From: Microbacteriaceae bacterium VKM Ac-2855
GTDB taxonomy: Bacteria > Actinomycetota > Actinomycetes > Actinomycetales > Microbacteriaceae
Length of the DNA stretch: 64,000 nt
Direction of reading: 5' to 3'
Assembly (NCBI GenBank): GCA_013204985.1
Contig: JABMLG010000008.1
Span: forward strand, 1-64,000
In this document: one piece after another, positions 7,365 through 16,288 of the stretch
Numbering within the stretch: the first letter of the stretch is position 1
How the letters are laid out: each line of letters begins with the position of its first letter
Notes under the pieces: model-generated
What the model was told of the DNA's origin: nothing
Database searches by the model: none
The model's input: the letters and a program-made list of their open reading frames with translations, nothing else
Translations under genes and position numbers: made by a program

Positions 7365-8759
7365 GTGACTGCTGACGAGATCCGCCGCGTGTTCCTCGAG
7401 TTCATGGCCGAGAACGGGCACGTCGTTGTGCCGCGAGCGCCACTGGTGCCGCGTGACGACCCGACCACGCTGTTCACCGGCAGCGGTATGCAGCCGCTGC
7501 TGCCGTACCTGCTCGGCGCCGAGCATCCGGCCGGCACCCGTCTGGCCGACAGCCAGACCTGCTTGCGGGTGCAGGACATCGAGGAGGTCGGCGACAACCG
7601 GCACACGACCTTCTTCGAGATGCTCGGCAACTGGAGTCTCGGCGACTACTTCAAACAGGAGCAGATCCCTCAGGTCTGGAGATTCCTGACCGAGAAGGTG
7701 GGCCTGGACCCGGCGCGGATCTTCGTCTCCTGCTTCAGCGGCGACCCGGTTCACGGAATCCCGAAGGACGACGAGGCCGCGCAGATCTGGGCCGGGCTGT
7801 TCGCCGAGGCGGGAGTCAGCAACGATCAGGTCGACGTGGGCACGGAGGAGCACGCCGCCGAGGTCGGCACAGCAGGCGCGCGGATCGCCTTCTACGGCAA
7901 GAAGAACTGGTGGTGCCGGGGCGGCTCGGCCGACCAGATGCCCGTCGGCGAGCCGGGCGGCCCTGACACGGAGATGTTCTACCTGTTCCCGAACGTGGAG
8001 CACGACCCGGCCTACGGACGGTTCTGTCACCAGAACTGCGATTGCGGCCGATTCATCGAACTCGGCAACTCGGTGTTCATGCAGTACCGCCGCACCGAGA
8101 CCGGCTTCGAACCGCTGCCACGGCGCAACGTCGACTACGGCGGCGGACTGGCCCGCATCGCGGCTGCCGCGATGGACAGCCCGGACGTGTTCCGCATCGG
8201 CCTGCTCTGGCCCATCGTCGAACGGCTGCAGGAGCTTTCGGGAAAGCGCTACGAGGAGGAGACCCGCGCGATGCGCGTCATCGCCGACCACCTCCGCGGC
8301 GCCACGTTCCTCGCCGTCGACGGCGTGCTGCCGAGCAACAAGGCGCAGGGGTACGTGATGCGTCGACTCATCCGGCGCGCCGTCCGCTTCGCGTTCGAAC
8401 TCGGGCTCGAGGAGAACTTCTTCGCCGACATCATCCCGACCATCGCCGGCATCTACGAGCAGCACTTCCCCGAGGTACGTGAGCACGCGGAGTACGTGCA
8501 GCGGGTGCTGTCGAAGGAGGAGCAGGCCTTCCGGCGAACGCTTCGCAAGGGTCTCAAGCAGCTGCGCGGCTACGCCGGCGGCACGGTCACGGGTCACGAG
8601 CTGTTCACCCTGTACGACACCTTCGGGTTCCCGGTCGAACTGTCCACCGAGGAGGCGACAGCGGAGGGGATCCCGCTCAGCCCCGCCTGGCGGGAGGAAT
8701 TCGACGAGTTGATGGCGGCGCAGCGCGCTCGGTCGCAGAAGAGCGCGCCGCATGTGTGA
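7365..8759 (+). CDS. stand-alone alanyl-tRNA synthetase core without editing and C-Ala domains
   Basis: A 464-residue class II synthetase of the AlaRS type. The GTG at 7365 gives VTADEIRRVFLEFM, the usual AlaRS N-terminus; the open frame begins earlier but without AlaRS similarity. Motif 2 is clear (TTFFEMLGNWSLGDYFK), followed by CxxxC-like cysteines (CHQNCDCGRF), motif 3 (RRNVDYGGGLARI) and the helical tRNA-recognition region (NKAQGYVMRRLIRRAVR, then TLYDTFGFPVEL). Full AlaRS is about 880 residues with an editing domain and a C-terminal C-Ala domain; here the protein stops just where editing would begin. It matches in extent the E. coli N461 fragment, known to aminoacylate. Possible roles are a second synthetase resistant to an inhibitor, or an amide-forming enzyme using tRNA or another carrier. 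Confidence 0.85.
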   Translation: MTADEIRRVFLEFMAENGHVVVPRAPLVPRDDPTTLFTGSGMQPLLPYLLGAEHPAGTRLADSQTCLRVQDIEEVGDNRHTTFFEMLGNWSLGDYFKQEQIPQVWRFLTEKVGLDPARIFVSCFSGDPVHGIPKDDEAAQIWAGLFAEAGVSNDQVDVGTEEHAAEVGTAGARIAFYGKKNWWCRGGSADQMPVGEPGGPDTEMFYLFPNVEHDPAYGRFCHQNCDCGRFIELGNSVFMQYRRTETGFEPLPRRNVDYGGGLARIAAAAMDSPDVFRIGLLWPIVERLQELSGKRYEEETRAMRVIADHLRGATFLAVDGVLPSNKAQGYVMRRLIRRAVRFAFELGLEENFFADIIPTIAGIYEQHFPEVREHAEYVQRVLSKEEQAFRRTLRKGLKQLRGYAGGTVTGHELFTLYDTFGFPVELSTEEATAEGIPLSPAWREEFDELMAAQRARSQKSAPHV

Positions 8760-8798
8760 GCGGCGTGAGTCCGCCCCTGCGGTCGGGTGTCAGCATCG

Positions 8799-10096
8799 AT
8801 GAACGACCTTCTGAAGCTCTCGATCATCGACTCGCCCGCGATGTGGGGCGCCTACGCGATCGCCGCGATCCTCGTCGTGTACCTCGCCGCGCGCCGACCG
8901 ACCCCCGGTGGGTCTTCCGCGCAGCCGTCGGCGTACTCGTCGGAATCGCGCTCGGCACGGCCGCGTACGTCATCGGCAACGCGACGGGTCTGTTCTCGCC
9001 GCCGCTGCCGCCGCCGGTCTTGATCTGGGTGGCCGGGGCGCTCGGTGGGGTCGGTCTTGCCGTCGTGTCGCTCTGGAGATCACGGGTTCTGCGCAAGGTG
9101 ATCGCGATCTTCGCGGCCGTGTGGTTCGTCGTGGCGGCGACCATCGGGGTGAACGCCTTCTACGGCATCAATCGGACGGTGGGTGCGCTGGCCGGCATCG
9201 TGGTGGCCGATCCGATCGATCTCGGGCCTCGGCCGACGACGTCCACGACGCAGAGCGGTCCGCTGGCCGAGTCCTGGACCCCGCCCGCCGACATGCCGAC
9301 CCTGGGCCGCCGAGGCACCGCGGCGATCCCGGGAACCGTATCCGGTTTCGCGGCGCGCGACGCCGGCATCTACCTCCCTCCCGCCGCGCAGGTGAGCGAC
9401 GCGCCGGCGCTGCCCTTGGTGATCATGATGATGGGCGACCCGGGTAGTCCGGATCCGACGCTCATCAGCGACGTTCTCGACACCTTCGCAGCGGCGCACG
9501 ACGGCTTGGCGCCGATCGTCATCGTCGCCGATCAGCTCGGCCCCGACGGCGTCACCGACCCGGCCTGCGCCGACTCCACGAAGTTCGGCAACGCCGAGAC
9601 CTACATCACGACCGACGTCGTCGCGTGGGCCCGTGCGAACCTCAACATCATCGACGACCCGCGCTACTGGACCATCGCCGGCTACTCCAACGGCGGCGGC
9701 TGCGCCATCAAATACGGCGCCACGTACCCCGACACGTTCCGCAACATCATCGACGTCTCCGGCGAGGAGTACCCGGGCTCGGAAGACCCGCAGGCCGTGC
9801 TCGCCGACATCTACGGAGGTGACAGCGCCGCGTTCGAGGCCTCCAAACCGATCTCGATCATGCAGGCCGCCCCGGCGGGACGCTACGACGGCACCACAGC
9901 CATCTTCACCGCCGGCAGCGCCGACCCGGAGTACGTCACCGCCGCCACAACCGTCTCCACCATCGCGAAGCAGCTCGGCATGGGCACGACGCTCTACACC
10001 GTGCCGGGCGCCGACCACGGAGGCAGCGCGGTAACGGGGGGCCTCACCGAGGGGTTCACCGTGCTCTACCCGATCCTCGGCCTCAGCACAGGATGA
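8799..10096 (+). CDS. membrane-anchored esterase of the mycolyltransferase-like type, apparently frameshifted
   Basis: The likely start is the ATG at 8799 (GTG at 8787 is in the same frame), giving MNDLLKLSIIDSPAMW and a first transmembrane helix AIAAILVVYLAARR. Near 8905, in the run gacccccggtggg, reading must move to another frame to continue with RWVFRAAVGVLVG, two further helices, the segment FYGINRTVG and a periplasmic or extracellular esterase domain with IAGYSNGGGCAIK (nucleophile elbow GYSNGG) and a C-terminal GADHGG histidine. The frame change equals loss of one base, so this is a recent mutation, a sequencing error in a C/G run, or frameshift expression. Automated calls would start the second frame at 8756. 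The whole architecture, four helices plus an esterase-D-like domain, is seen in actinobacterial surface esterases. Confidence 0.7.
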
Positions 10097-10259
10097 CTGT
10101 GGGCCGGTCGGATCGTCCACCTCGGGAACAGCGTCTTCTCGTAGGGTCTTCTCGAAGGGTCAGCCCGGATCGCAACGACGACGTCGAGGAGCTCATGCAT
10201 ACGTGCAACGTCCAGCCGGACTCGACTCCCGGCATCGCCGACGTACGGGCCCGGGCGCT

Positions 10260-10679
10260 GTGAGCGCGAACCGCCGCCCCGCGGCCGTGACGGTCGTCAT
10301 CGTGCTGCTCTACGCCGCCGCCGTCTTCGACATCGTCATCGGGATCGTGGCCGTCTTCCTGCGCTACGCGATCCCGGAAGCGGAGGCCGAGCCTCGGCTG
10401 CTGGTCAGTCTGACCGGCGCGGCGATGATCCTGATGGGCCTGGTCACTGTCGGCTTCGCTTCCGGACTCTCGCGCGGCAGCCGCTTCTCGCAACGAGCCG
10501 TGGGTGTGCTGCTGGTGCTCGGCATGGTGCTCGATGCGGTGCTGCTGATCCTCGACCCGCGTGATTGGACGAGCCTGGTGGTTCAGCTCGTGGTCTGCGC
10601 GGTGGTGCTGCCGATCCTGTTCGCGGGCCGCGGCGGTCGGTTCTTCGCCGCGACGCCGAGCGGTGGGGCGCAAGGATGA
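10260..10679 (+). CDS. integral membrane protein, four predicted helices
   Basis: A 139-residue protein from the GTG at 10260 (VSANRRPAAVTVVIV). Four hydrophobic segments lie at about 8-32, 47-66, 76-95 and 104-120. No functional motif is visible. It overlaps the next gene by four bases (ATGA), so translation of the P-type ATPase is probably coupled to it. The 163 bases before it (10097-10259) show nothing recognisable. Confidence 0.65.
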   Translation: MSANRRPAAVTVVIVLLYAAAVFDIVIGIVAVFLRYAIPEAEAEPRLLVSLTGAAMILMGLVTVGFASGLSRGSRFSQRAVGVLLVLGMVLDAVLLILDPRDWTSLVVQLVVCAVVLPILFAGRGGRFFAATPSGGAQG

Positions 10680-13057
10680 GTGCCGTGGCGGCGTCCGAGC
10701 GGGGCCTGACCGCCGCCGAGGTCGCTGAGCGCGTCGCATCCGGCCGGACCAACGCTTTCGTGCAGGGCTCGAGTCGCAGTCTCGGCACGATCCTGCGTGC
10801 GAACGTGCTGACTCTCTTCAACGGGATCATCCTGGTCTGCTTCATCGTGCTGTTCTCACTCGGCCGTTGGCAGGACGCGCTCTTCGGCTTCTCCGCCATC
10901 GCGAACGCGGTCATCGGCACTGTGCAGGAGTATCGCGCGAAGCGGGCACTGGATCGCCTCGCGCTCCTGAACGCGCCGAACGCCCGAGTACTGCGCGACG
11001 GATCCGAAACGGAGATCGCCGTCGCCGACGTGGTGCTGGACGACATCCTGGTGTTGCGTGCCGGCGACCAGGTACCGGCCGACGGCTCGGTCGCGTCGAG
11101 CGCGGGGCTGCAACTGGACGAGTCGATGCTCACCGGAGAGTCGGACCCGGTCGAGAAGGCTCCCGGCGACGAGGTCCTGTCGGGCTCGATCGTGGTCGGC
11201 GGCGCCGGCACCGCGGCGACCGTGCGGGTCGGTGCCGACTCGTTCGCGAACAAGCTCGCGAACGAGGCCAAACGGTTCTCGCTCGTCGCATCCGAACTTC
11301 GCAGCTCGATCGACCGAGTGCTGAGATGGGTGACGTGGCTGGTGGGGCCGACGGCGCTGATCGTGCTGAACGCGCAGATGGTGGCCCAGGGTGGTTGGGC
11401 TGAGGCGATCGAGAGCGGGGCGTGGCGTGACGCCGCCGTCGCCACGATCGCGGCGATCGTCGCGATGGTGCCCCTCGGGCTCGTGCTGATGACGAGCATC
11501 ACCTTCGCCGTCGGCGCGGTGAAGCTCTCGCGCGAGCAGGTGCTGGTGCAGGAGCTGCCCGCCGTCGAAGGTCTGGCGCGAGTCGACATCATCTGCCTCG
11601 ACAAGACCGGCACCCTCACCGAGGGCACGATCCGCTTCGATGCCGCGACGCCGATCGACCCGCGCGACGGCTGGGAGGACGTGCTCGCCTGGTACGGGGT
11701 GCAGACGGATGCGAACGCCACGGCCCGCAGCCTCGCCGACGCGTTCGTGCACCCGCGCGTCGGCGATCCGCTGGATCGTGTGGCCTTCTCGAGCGCCCGC
11801 AAATGGAGCGCCGTCGTTTTCGGCGACGGGATGTGGATCCTCGGCGGACCCGAGATGGTGTTCCCCGCCGACGTACCGGGTTCCGGGCTGCTCGAGCGCG
11901 CGGCCGAGCTCGCGGCCACCGGTCGGCGTACGCTCGTGCTCGCGCACGGCACCCCGACCGCAGACGAGACCGTGCCGGCGGATGCGGTGCCGGTGGTACT
12001 GCTGACCTTTCGTGAGAACGTGCGACCGGATGCGCATCAGACGCTCGCCTTCTTCGCCGAACAGGGCGTTCAGGTGCGAGTGATCTCCGGAGACAATCCG
12101 CAGACCGTCGCGGCCATCGCCCGCGATGTCGGCCTGGACGCTCCGCACGGGGTCGATGCCCGCACGCTGCCCGACGACGATGCCGAGCTGATCCGCATCC
12201 TCGACGACAACATCGTTTTCGGCCGGGTCACCCCCGACCAGAAGAAGCGGATCGTGTTGGCTCTGAAAGCCGCCGGTCACACCGTCGCGATGACGGGCGA
12301 CGGTGTGAACGATGCCCTGGCGATCAAAGAGGCCGACATCGGCATCGCGATGAACTCCGGCGCCGCGGCGACGAAGGCCGTCGCCCGCCTGGTGCTGCTG
12401 GACGGCAAGTTCTCGCATCTTCCCCGCGTGGTCGCGGAGGGACGCCAGGTGATCGCGAACATCGAACGCGTCTCGATGCTGTTCCTCACCAAGACCGCCT
12501 ACGCCACGTTCCTCGCGTTGGTCTTCGGTGCGCTGCTGCTGCCGTTCCCGTTCCTGCCGCGGCAGCTCTCGGTCACCGACGGTCTCACCATCGGTCTGCC
12601 CGCGTTCTTCTTCGCGCTTCTGCCGAACACCCGCCGCTACATCCCCGGATTCCTGCGCCGCTCCCTCACCTTCGCGATCCCGGCCGGAGCCGTGGTCACC
12701 CTCGGGCTGGCCCTGTACGGCTACGCGGCGGCACAACTGCAGATCGACGAAGCCGAGATCCGCACCGGCGCCACGATGATCCTCACGATCATCGGGCTGT
12801 GGATCCTCGTGGTGCTGTCGCGGCCGATCACGCCGATCAAGGGTGCGGTGATCGGCGTGATGATGATCGGCCTCGTGCTGATCTACACCGTGCCGCTCGC
12901 GACCGGGTTCCTGCAGCTGACCGACCCGGGTCTTGTGACGGCGCTGCTCGTGCTCGCCGTCTCCGTCGGCGCGATCGCGCTCATCGAGGTCGTTCGTTTC
13001 GTGCACCGCCGCGTCACCGCGCGCGACGGGGCGACGGTCGGTGTCGTGGCGGCCTGA
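10676..13057 (+). CDS. ctpE: CtpE-like cation-transporting P-type ATPase
   Basis: A 793-residue P-type ATPase starting at the ATG of the ATGA overlap. The actuator TGES is at 153-156, the phosphorylation motif DKTGT starts at Asp309, and the hinge TGDGVND is at 540-546. Ahead of the phosphorylation site is MVPLGLVLMTSITFAVG, and the C-terminal part has about six helices. The N-terminal style (SERGLTAAEVAERVASGRTN, then LRANVLTLFNGII), length and order closely follow mycobacterial CtpE, reported as a calcium transporter needed for surface integrity. No heavy-metal-binding domain is present at the N-terminus and no CPx motif is seen. Calcium or another divalent cation is the likely substrate, by family inference. 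Confidence 0.88.
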   Translation: MSAVAASERGLTAAEVAERVASGRTNAFVQGSSRSLGTILRANVLTLFNGIILVCFIVLFSLGRWQDALFGFSAIANAVIGTVQEYRAKRALDRLALLNAPNARVLRDGSETEIAVADVVLDDILVLRAGDQVPADGSVASSAGLQLDESMLTGESDPVEKAPGDEVLSGSIVVGGAGTAATVRVGADSFANKLANEAKRFSLVASELRSSIDRVLRWVTWLVGPTALIVLNAQMVAQGGWAEAIESGAWRDAAVATIAAIVAMVPLGLVLMTSITFAVGAVKLSREQVLVQELPAVEGLARVDIICLDKTGTLTEGTIRFDAATPIDPRDGWEDVLAWYGVQTDANATARSLADAFVHPRVGDPLDRVAFSSARKWSAVVFGDGMWILGGPEMVFPADVPGSGLLERAAELAATGRRTLVLAHGTPTADETVPADAVPVVLLTFRENVRPDAHQTLAFFAEQGVQVRVISGDNPQTVAAIARDVGLDAPHGVDARTLPDDDAELIRILDDNIVFGRVTPDQKKRIVLALKAAGHTVAMTGDGVNDALAIKEADIGIAMNSGAAATKAVARLVLLDGKFSHLPRVVAEGRQVIANIERVSMLFLTKTAYATFLALVFGALLLPFPFLPRQLSVTDGLTIGLPAFFFALLPNTRRYIPGFLRRSLTFAIPAGAVVTLGLALYGYAAAQLQIDEAEIRTGATMILTIIGLWILVVLSRPITPIKGAVIGVMMIGLVLIYTVPLATGFLQLTDPGLVTALLVLAVSVGAIALIEVVRFVHRRVTARDGATVGVVAA

Positions 13058-13171
13058 CGGGCCGCATCCGCGTTGCGGGTTCTGCAGCATCGCCCGCGGA
13101 ACCGGTGTGTGAATGTGCCGTGTTCGGTGCAGCGCCGGAATGTCTCCCGACCGCCCGCGTTGCCCTTGAGG

Positions 13172-14317
13172 ATGACTTCGACACCGGAACGCACCACATC
13201 CACCCCCACGACCGACTCCGATCCGCGCGACGTGCGAGCACTCGTCGTCGGTGCGACCGGGATCGGCGGCTCCGCTCTCGTGGACCTGCTGTCGGAGCGC
13301 GGCTGGCCGGTGACGGCGCTCTCGAGGCGGCCGGGTGCACCGCGTCCGGGCGTGCGCTCACTGTCGGCAGACCTGCGCTCGGCCGAGGACCTCGCCCGCG
13401 TGCTCGCCGAGGAACAGCCCACGCACGTGTTCTTCACCGCCTGGTCGCGGCAGGCGACGGAGAAGGAGAACATCGCGGTCAACGGCGGAATGGTCCGCGA
13501 CCTGCTCGCCGCCGTGGCGCACGCGCCCGTTCGCCACGTCGCCCTGGTCACGGGGTTGAAGCACTACCTCGGTCCGTTCGAGGCCTACGGGCAGGGCAGT
13601 ATGCCCGACACCCCCTTCCACGAGGAGGAGCAGCGCCTGGATGCGCCCAACTTCTACTACGCGCAGGAGGACGAGCTCTTCGCGGCGGCGCAGCGCGACG
13701 GCTTCACCTGGTCGGTGCACCGCTCGCACACGGTGATCGGGCACGCCGTCGGCAACGCGATGAACATGGGCCTCACCCTCGCGGTGTACGCCACCATCTG
13801 CCGCGAACTCGGCACGCCCTTCGTGTTCCCCGGTTCGCTCACGCAGTGGAACGGCCTCACCGACATGACCGACGCCACCATCCTCGCCGAGCAGATGCTG
13901 TGGGCGGCGACGACCCCGGCCGGTCGCAACGAAGCGTTCAACGTGGTGAACGGAGACGTCTTCCGTTGGCGGTGGATGTGGTCGCGGCTGGCCGAGTACT
14001 TCGACGTCGAGCCGGTCGGACCGAGTGACGAGCCGCGCCCCCTGGCCGAGCAAATGGTCGGTGCCGAAGAGGTCTGGACGCGTATCGTCGGCGACCACGA
14101 CCTCGCAGATCCCGACCTCGGTCGGATCGCATCCTGGTGGCACACCGACGCCGATCTGGGGCGACGGATCGAGGTCGTCAGCGACATCAGCAAGTCCAGG
14201 CTCGCGGGTTTCGGGGCGTACCACCGCACGGTCGACTCGTTCACGACACTGTTCGACCGCTACCAGGCCGACGCGGTGATCCCGAGCATTCGGTCGAAGT
14301 CCGCCCGGACGTCGTAG
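13172..14317 (+). CDS. PRISE-family NAD(P)H-dependent reductase (progesterone 5-beta-reductase/iridoid synthase-like SDR)
   Basis: A 381-residue atypical short-chain dehydrogenase. The ATG at 13172 is preceded by GAGG. The cofactor loop is GATGIGGSALVD (27-38). The family motifs TGLKHYLGPFE (Lys130) and NFYYAQED (Tyr162/163) are both present, followed by WSVHRSHTVIG, NEAFNVVNGDVFRW and a C-terminal SKSRLAGFGAY. This pattern is that of the PRISE group, whose plant members reduce activated C=C bonds of enones such as progesterone or 8-oxogeranial. Bacterial relatives are poorly characterised. The open frame extends to 13073 but lacks a convincing start there. The gene stands alone. Confidence 0.85.
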   Translation: MTSTPERTTSTPTTDSDPRDVRALVVGATGIGGSALVDLLSERGWPVTALSRRPGAPRPGVRSLSADLRSAEDLARVLAEEQPTHVFFTAWSRQATEKENIAVNGGMVRDLLAAVAHAPVRHVALVTGLKHYLGPFEAYGQGSMPDTPFHEEEQRLDAPNFYYAQEDELFAAAQRDGFTWSVHRSHTVIGHAVGNAMNMGLTLAVYATICRELGTPFVFPGSLTQWNGLTDMTDATILAEQMLWAATTPAGRNEAFNVVNGDVFRWRWMWSRLAEYFDVEPVGPSDEPRPLAEQMVGAEEVWTRIVGDHDLADPDLGRIASWWHTDADLGRRIEVVSDISKSRLAGFGAYHRTVDSFTTLFDRYQADAVIPSIRSKSARTS

Positions 14318-14347
14318 ACGTCGGACGCGACGGCGCGAGAACCGGGT

Positions 14348-14368
14348 CGACCGCCTGAAGAGCGGTCG
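14348..14368. terminator. small inverted repeat between convergent genes
   Basis: CGACCGC, a 7-base loop, then GCGGTCG form a perfect 7-bp stem. It lies between the stop of the PRISE-type gene and the stop of the small minus-strand gene, where a bidirectional terminator is expected. There is no T tract. Confidence 0.35.
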
Positions 14369-14387
14369 CCCGGCGAGCCGCCCGGAG

Positions 14388-14585
14388 TCAATCCTCCGTG
14401 TCGGCGGGCTCCTCGGTCTCGACCTTCGTCTCCTCCGCACGATCGCGCAGGTGGTCGGCCATCGCGGCCGCGCCTTCGTCGCCGTGGTCGTGCTCGACCT
14501 GCTCGATGAGTCCGCCGAGCTTCTCCTCGTTCGTCGCGTCGTTACTGCCGGCCATCACGGGTTCGTCTTGCGTGTTCTGCGTCAT
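14388..14585 (-). CDS. small acidic hypothetical protein
   Basis: A 65-residue soluble protein (MTQNTQDEPVMAG...), strongly acidic with a glutamate/aspartate-rich C-terminus (VETEEPADTED). The open frame runs further upstream but the ATG at 14585 is the plausible start because it lies between two divergent genes. Function unknown; such small acidic proteins are common in Microbacteriaceae. Confidence 0.5.
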   Translation of the reverse strand: MTQNTQDEPVMAGSNDATNEEKLGGLIEQVEHDHGDEGAAAMADHLRDRAEETKVETEEPADTED

Positions 14586-14667
14586 TCCACGAACGCTACG
14601 CCTCGCATCTCCCGAGCGCCGGGGCTTGCTCTGCGAGGCGAGCACGGTCGCTGCGTAAGGTGGCCGG

Positions 14668-14997
14668 ATGAGTGAGGACCCGGTCGAGGACGAACGGTGG
14701 CTGCTGATCAACGGTCGGCGCTGGCGGCGCACCGACCCGAGTCTCCCGGCAGACGTCGTCGAAGCCCTGAAATCGCACCTGGGCCGAGGGCGATCGGGCG
14801 TCGCCGCGGCAGGTCGCCGCGACGATGACGACGGCGTCGCCGCTGCCCGACGTCGTGTCGATCTCGCCAAGCACGGGCTCGGCGAACGCGGCGAACGATG
14901 GTGGGAGCGTGACGAGGCCGACCGCGTCTCCGACGCCCGTCGCATCCTCGCGCAGCTGGACGCGCTCGACGAAACGCCGACGGCGGATCCGGAGTGA
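14668..14997 (+). CDS. conserved actinobacterial hypothetical protein
   Basis: A 109-residue charged protein beginning with DERWLLINGRRWRRTDPSLP and ending with a helix containing AKHGLGERGERWWE. This combination, an RWL-NGRRWR-TDP head and an A-K-x-x-LGERG-x-x-WW tail, recurs in a small family often given misleading transporter names in databases. No membrane segment is present, so a transport role is not supported. It is divergent from the small acidic gene. Confidence 0.65.
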   Translation: MSEDPVEDERWLLINGRRWRRTDPSLPADVVEALKSHLGRGRSGVAAAGRRDDDDGVAAARRRVDLAKHGLGERGERWWERDEADRVSDARRILAQLDALDETPTADPE

Positions 14998-15109
14998 TGA
15001 CGTCTCCGCGCGGGTGACCGCTCGGTCGCCCCTCACGCCGCGACGGGCGTCGACCTGCGCGTGTCGCGGTGCGCGACCGCCGCAGGTGGGCGGACAGGGT
15101 GCGACCGTG

Positions 15110-15225
15110 TACCGGATCTCAGATCCGACGAAGGCCCACCCGTGACTCGATCTCGGGATCCGCGCGATTGCGCGGATCGGCGGGGCGACGCGTGGGTGGT
15201 CGATCGAGCGATCTGAGATCTGGTA
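15110..15225. repeat. 116-bp nested imperfect palindrome
   Basis: The outer arms are taccggatctcagatcc at 15110-15126 and its near complement at 15209-15225 (15 of 17 positions pair). At the centre is a perfect 9-bp stem with a GATT loop (gatccgcgc / gcgcggatc, 15157-15178). It sits between two convergent genes, so it could end transcription from both sides, but its length and nested design also resemble a small non-autonomous palindromic element. The stretch 14998-15278 holds no gene. Confidence 0.6.
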
Positions 15226-15278
15226 CGCCGGCGCCTCGGCAGGATGCCACGGGGCCACCACCCGCGCACGGCCAGAGC

Positions 15279-15953
15279 TCAGCGCTGCCTCGCGGCGGAC
15301 TCCAGCACGTGGCGGAGGGTGGTGGGGTCGGCCAGGATGCGGAAGTGGCCGCCGGTGGGCAGCTCGACATTGCGTGCGCCCGGTAGGAGGCTGCCCTCGG
15401 GGATGTGCGGGTCGAAGGAGGCGTAGATCGAGGTGATGCGGGTGTTCACCGCGTGATTCTTCGCCATCAGGAGAGTCGTCGCGTCCCGGGGCGAGAACGC
15501 GCGCAGGCTCTTGAGGACGAGAAACGGCGCATACCGTGAGCCACCGAACGGTGTCGCGACGGCCACCATCGAGTCGACCCGCCCCTGTGGATCCCGATCG
15601 GCCATCAGATATTTGCCGATCAGTCCTCCCTTGCTGTGCGCGACGAGCACGACGTCCGTCAGGTCGTTCTTCGCGAGATAGGCGGCGACGTGTCGGGCGG
15701 TGTCGACGACGGGTCGGCCGTTGCGACGCAGTTCGGCGAGCACGTGCACGGGATGGCCGGCTGCGTGCAACGGTTCGATGAGGGGCCGCAGGAAGCTCCA
15801 GCTCTCCCAGATCCCAGGGATCATCACCACCGGCCGCTCGCTACCGGCGAGGAAGTCCGTCGCATCGGTCGGGCCGACGCTGCGCGCCTGCCAGTAGAGG
15901 GCGTAGGCGTAGTCCTGCGCCCACCAGCGCGCCTTCTGCATCCACGAGGTCAA
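15279..15953 (-). CDS. alpha/beta hydrolase, lipase/esterase-like
   Basis: A 224-residue enzyme with VVMIPGIWESW (oxyanion region, about 42-52), the nucleophile elbow AHSKGG (Ser107) and a C-terminal catalytic histidine in TGGHFRIL (His203). The motif set fits small triacylglycerol-lipase-like or PGAP1-like hydrolases. The start is uncertain: the longest reasonable start is a TTG at 15953, and an ATG follows four codons later at 15941. No signal peptide is visible. It converges with the upstream hypothetical gene across the palindrome. Confidence 0.75.
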   Translation of the reverse strand: MTSWMQKARWWAQDYAYALYWQARSVGPTDATDFLAGSERPVVMIPGIWESWSFLRPLIEPLHAAGHPVHVLAELRRNGRPVVDTARHVAAYLAKNDLTDVVLVAHSKGGLIGKYLMADRDPQGRVDSMVAVATPFGGSRYAPFLVLKSLRAFSPRDATTLLMAKNHAVNTRITSIYASFDPHIPEGSLLPGARNVELPTGGHFRILADPTTLRHVLESAARQR

Positions 15954-16120
15954 CGCGTAGACCCGCTCGACCGTCGCCGCCGTGAGAGAACCCGCGCAGG
16001 GGTGTGATCGGGCGCCCAGCAGAGATGGCGAACGGCGGACAGCATCCGCTCAGGCTACGGGTGTCAGTGGATCGGCTCGGGGGGATGCGCTGCCGGAGGG
16101 AGTGCTGTACGCCGCCGGCG

Positions 16121-16264
16121 TCAGTCCGACGACGTCGACGTGACGAAGCGGCGCTCGTCCGTCGCGCCGTCAGGGCCGTGATCGCCGTGTTCGGTCGGCA
16201 CCGTGTGCGCCGAGCACCGGTCCGACCAGCTCAGCCCGCATCGCATGCAGATCATCGTCGTCAC
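16121..16264 (-). CDS. possible 47-residue CxxC zinc-ribbon-like microprotein
   Basis: A short frame from GTG 16264 to TGA 16121 encodes a peptide beginning VTTMICMRCG, with Cys6, Cys9 and Cys17 (CMRCGLSWSDRC) and several histidines (SAH, TEHGDHG), a plausible metal-binding cluster. It starts 24 bases after the stop of the aminotransferase gene on the same strand. There is a GGCGGG just before the GTG. The rest of 15954-16288 shows nothing I can assign. Support is only composition and position. Confidence 0.3.
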   Translation of the reverse strand: MTTMICMRCGLSWSDRCSAHTVPTEHGDHGPDGATDERRFVTSTSSD

Positions 16265-16288
16265 CCCGCCCGTCCGTGTCTCGACGAC

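Noticed and set aside
10856-13090. 744-residue minus-strand frame opposite the P-type ATPase
   Set aside because: Antisense of a protein with all P-type ATPase motifs; composition is typical of a high-GC shadow frame.
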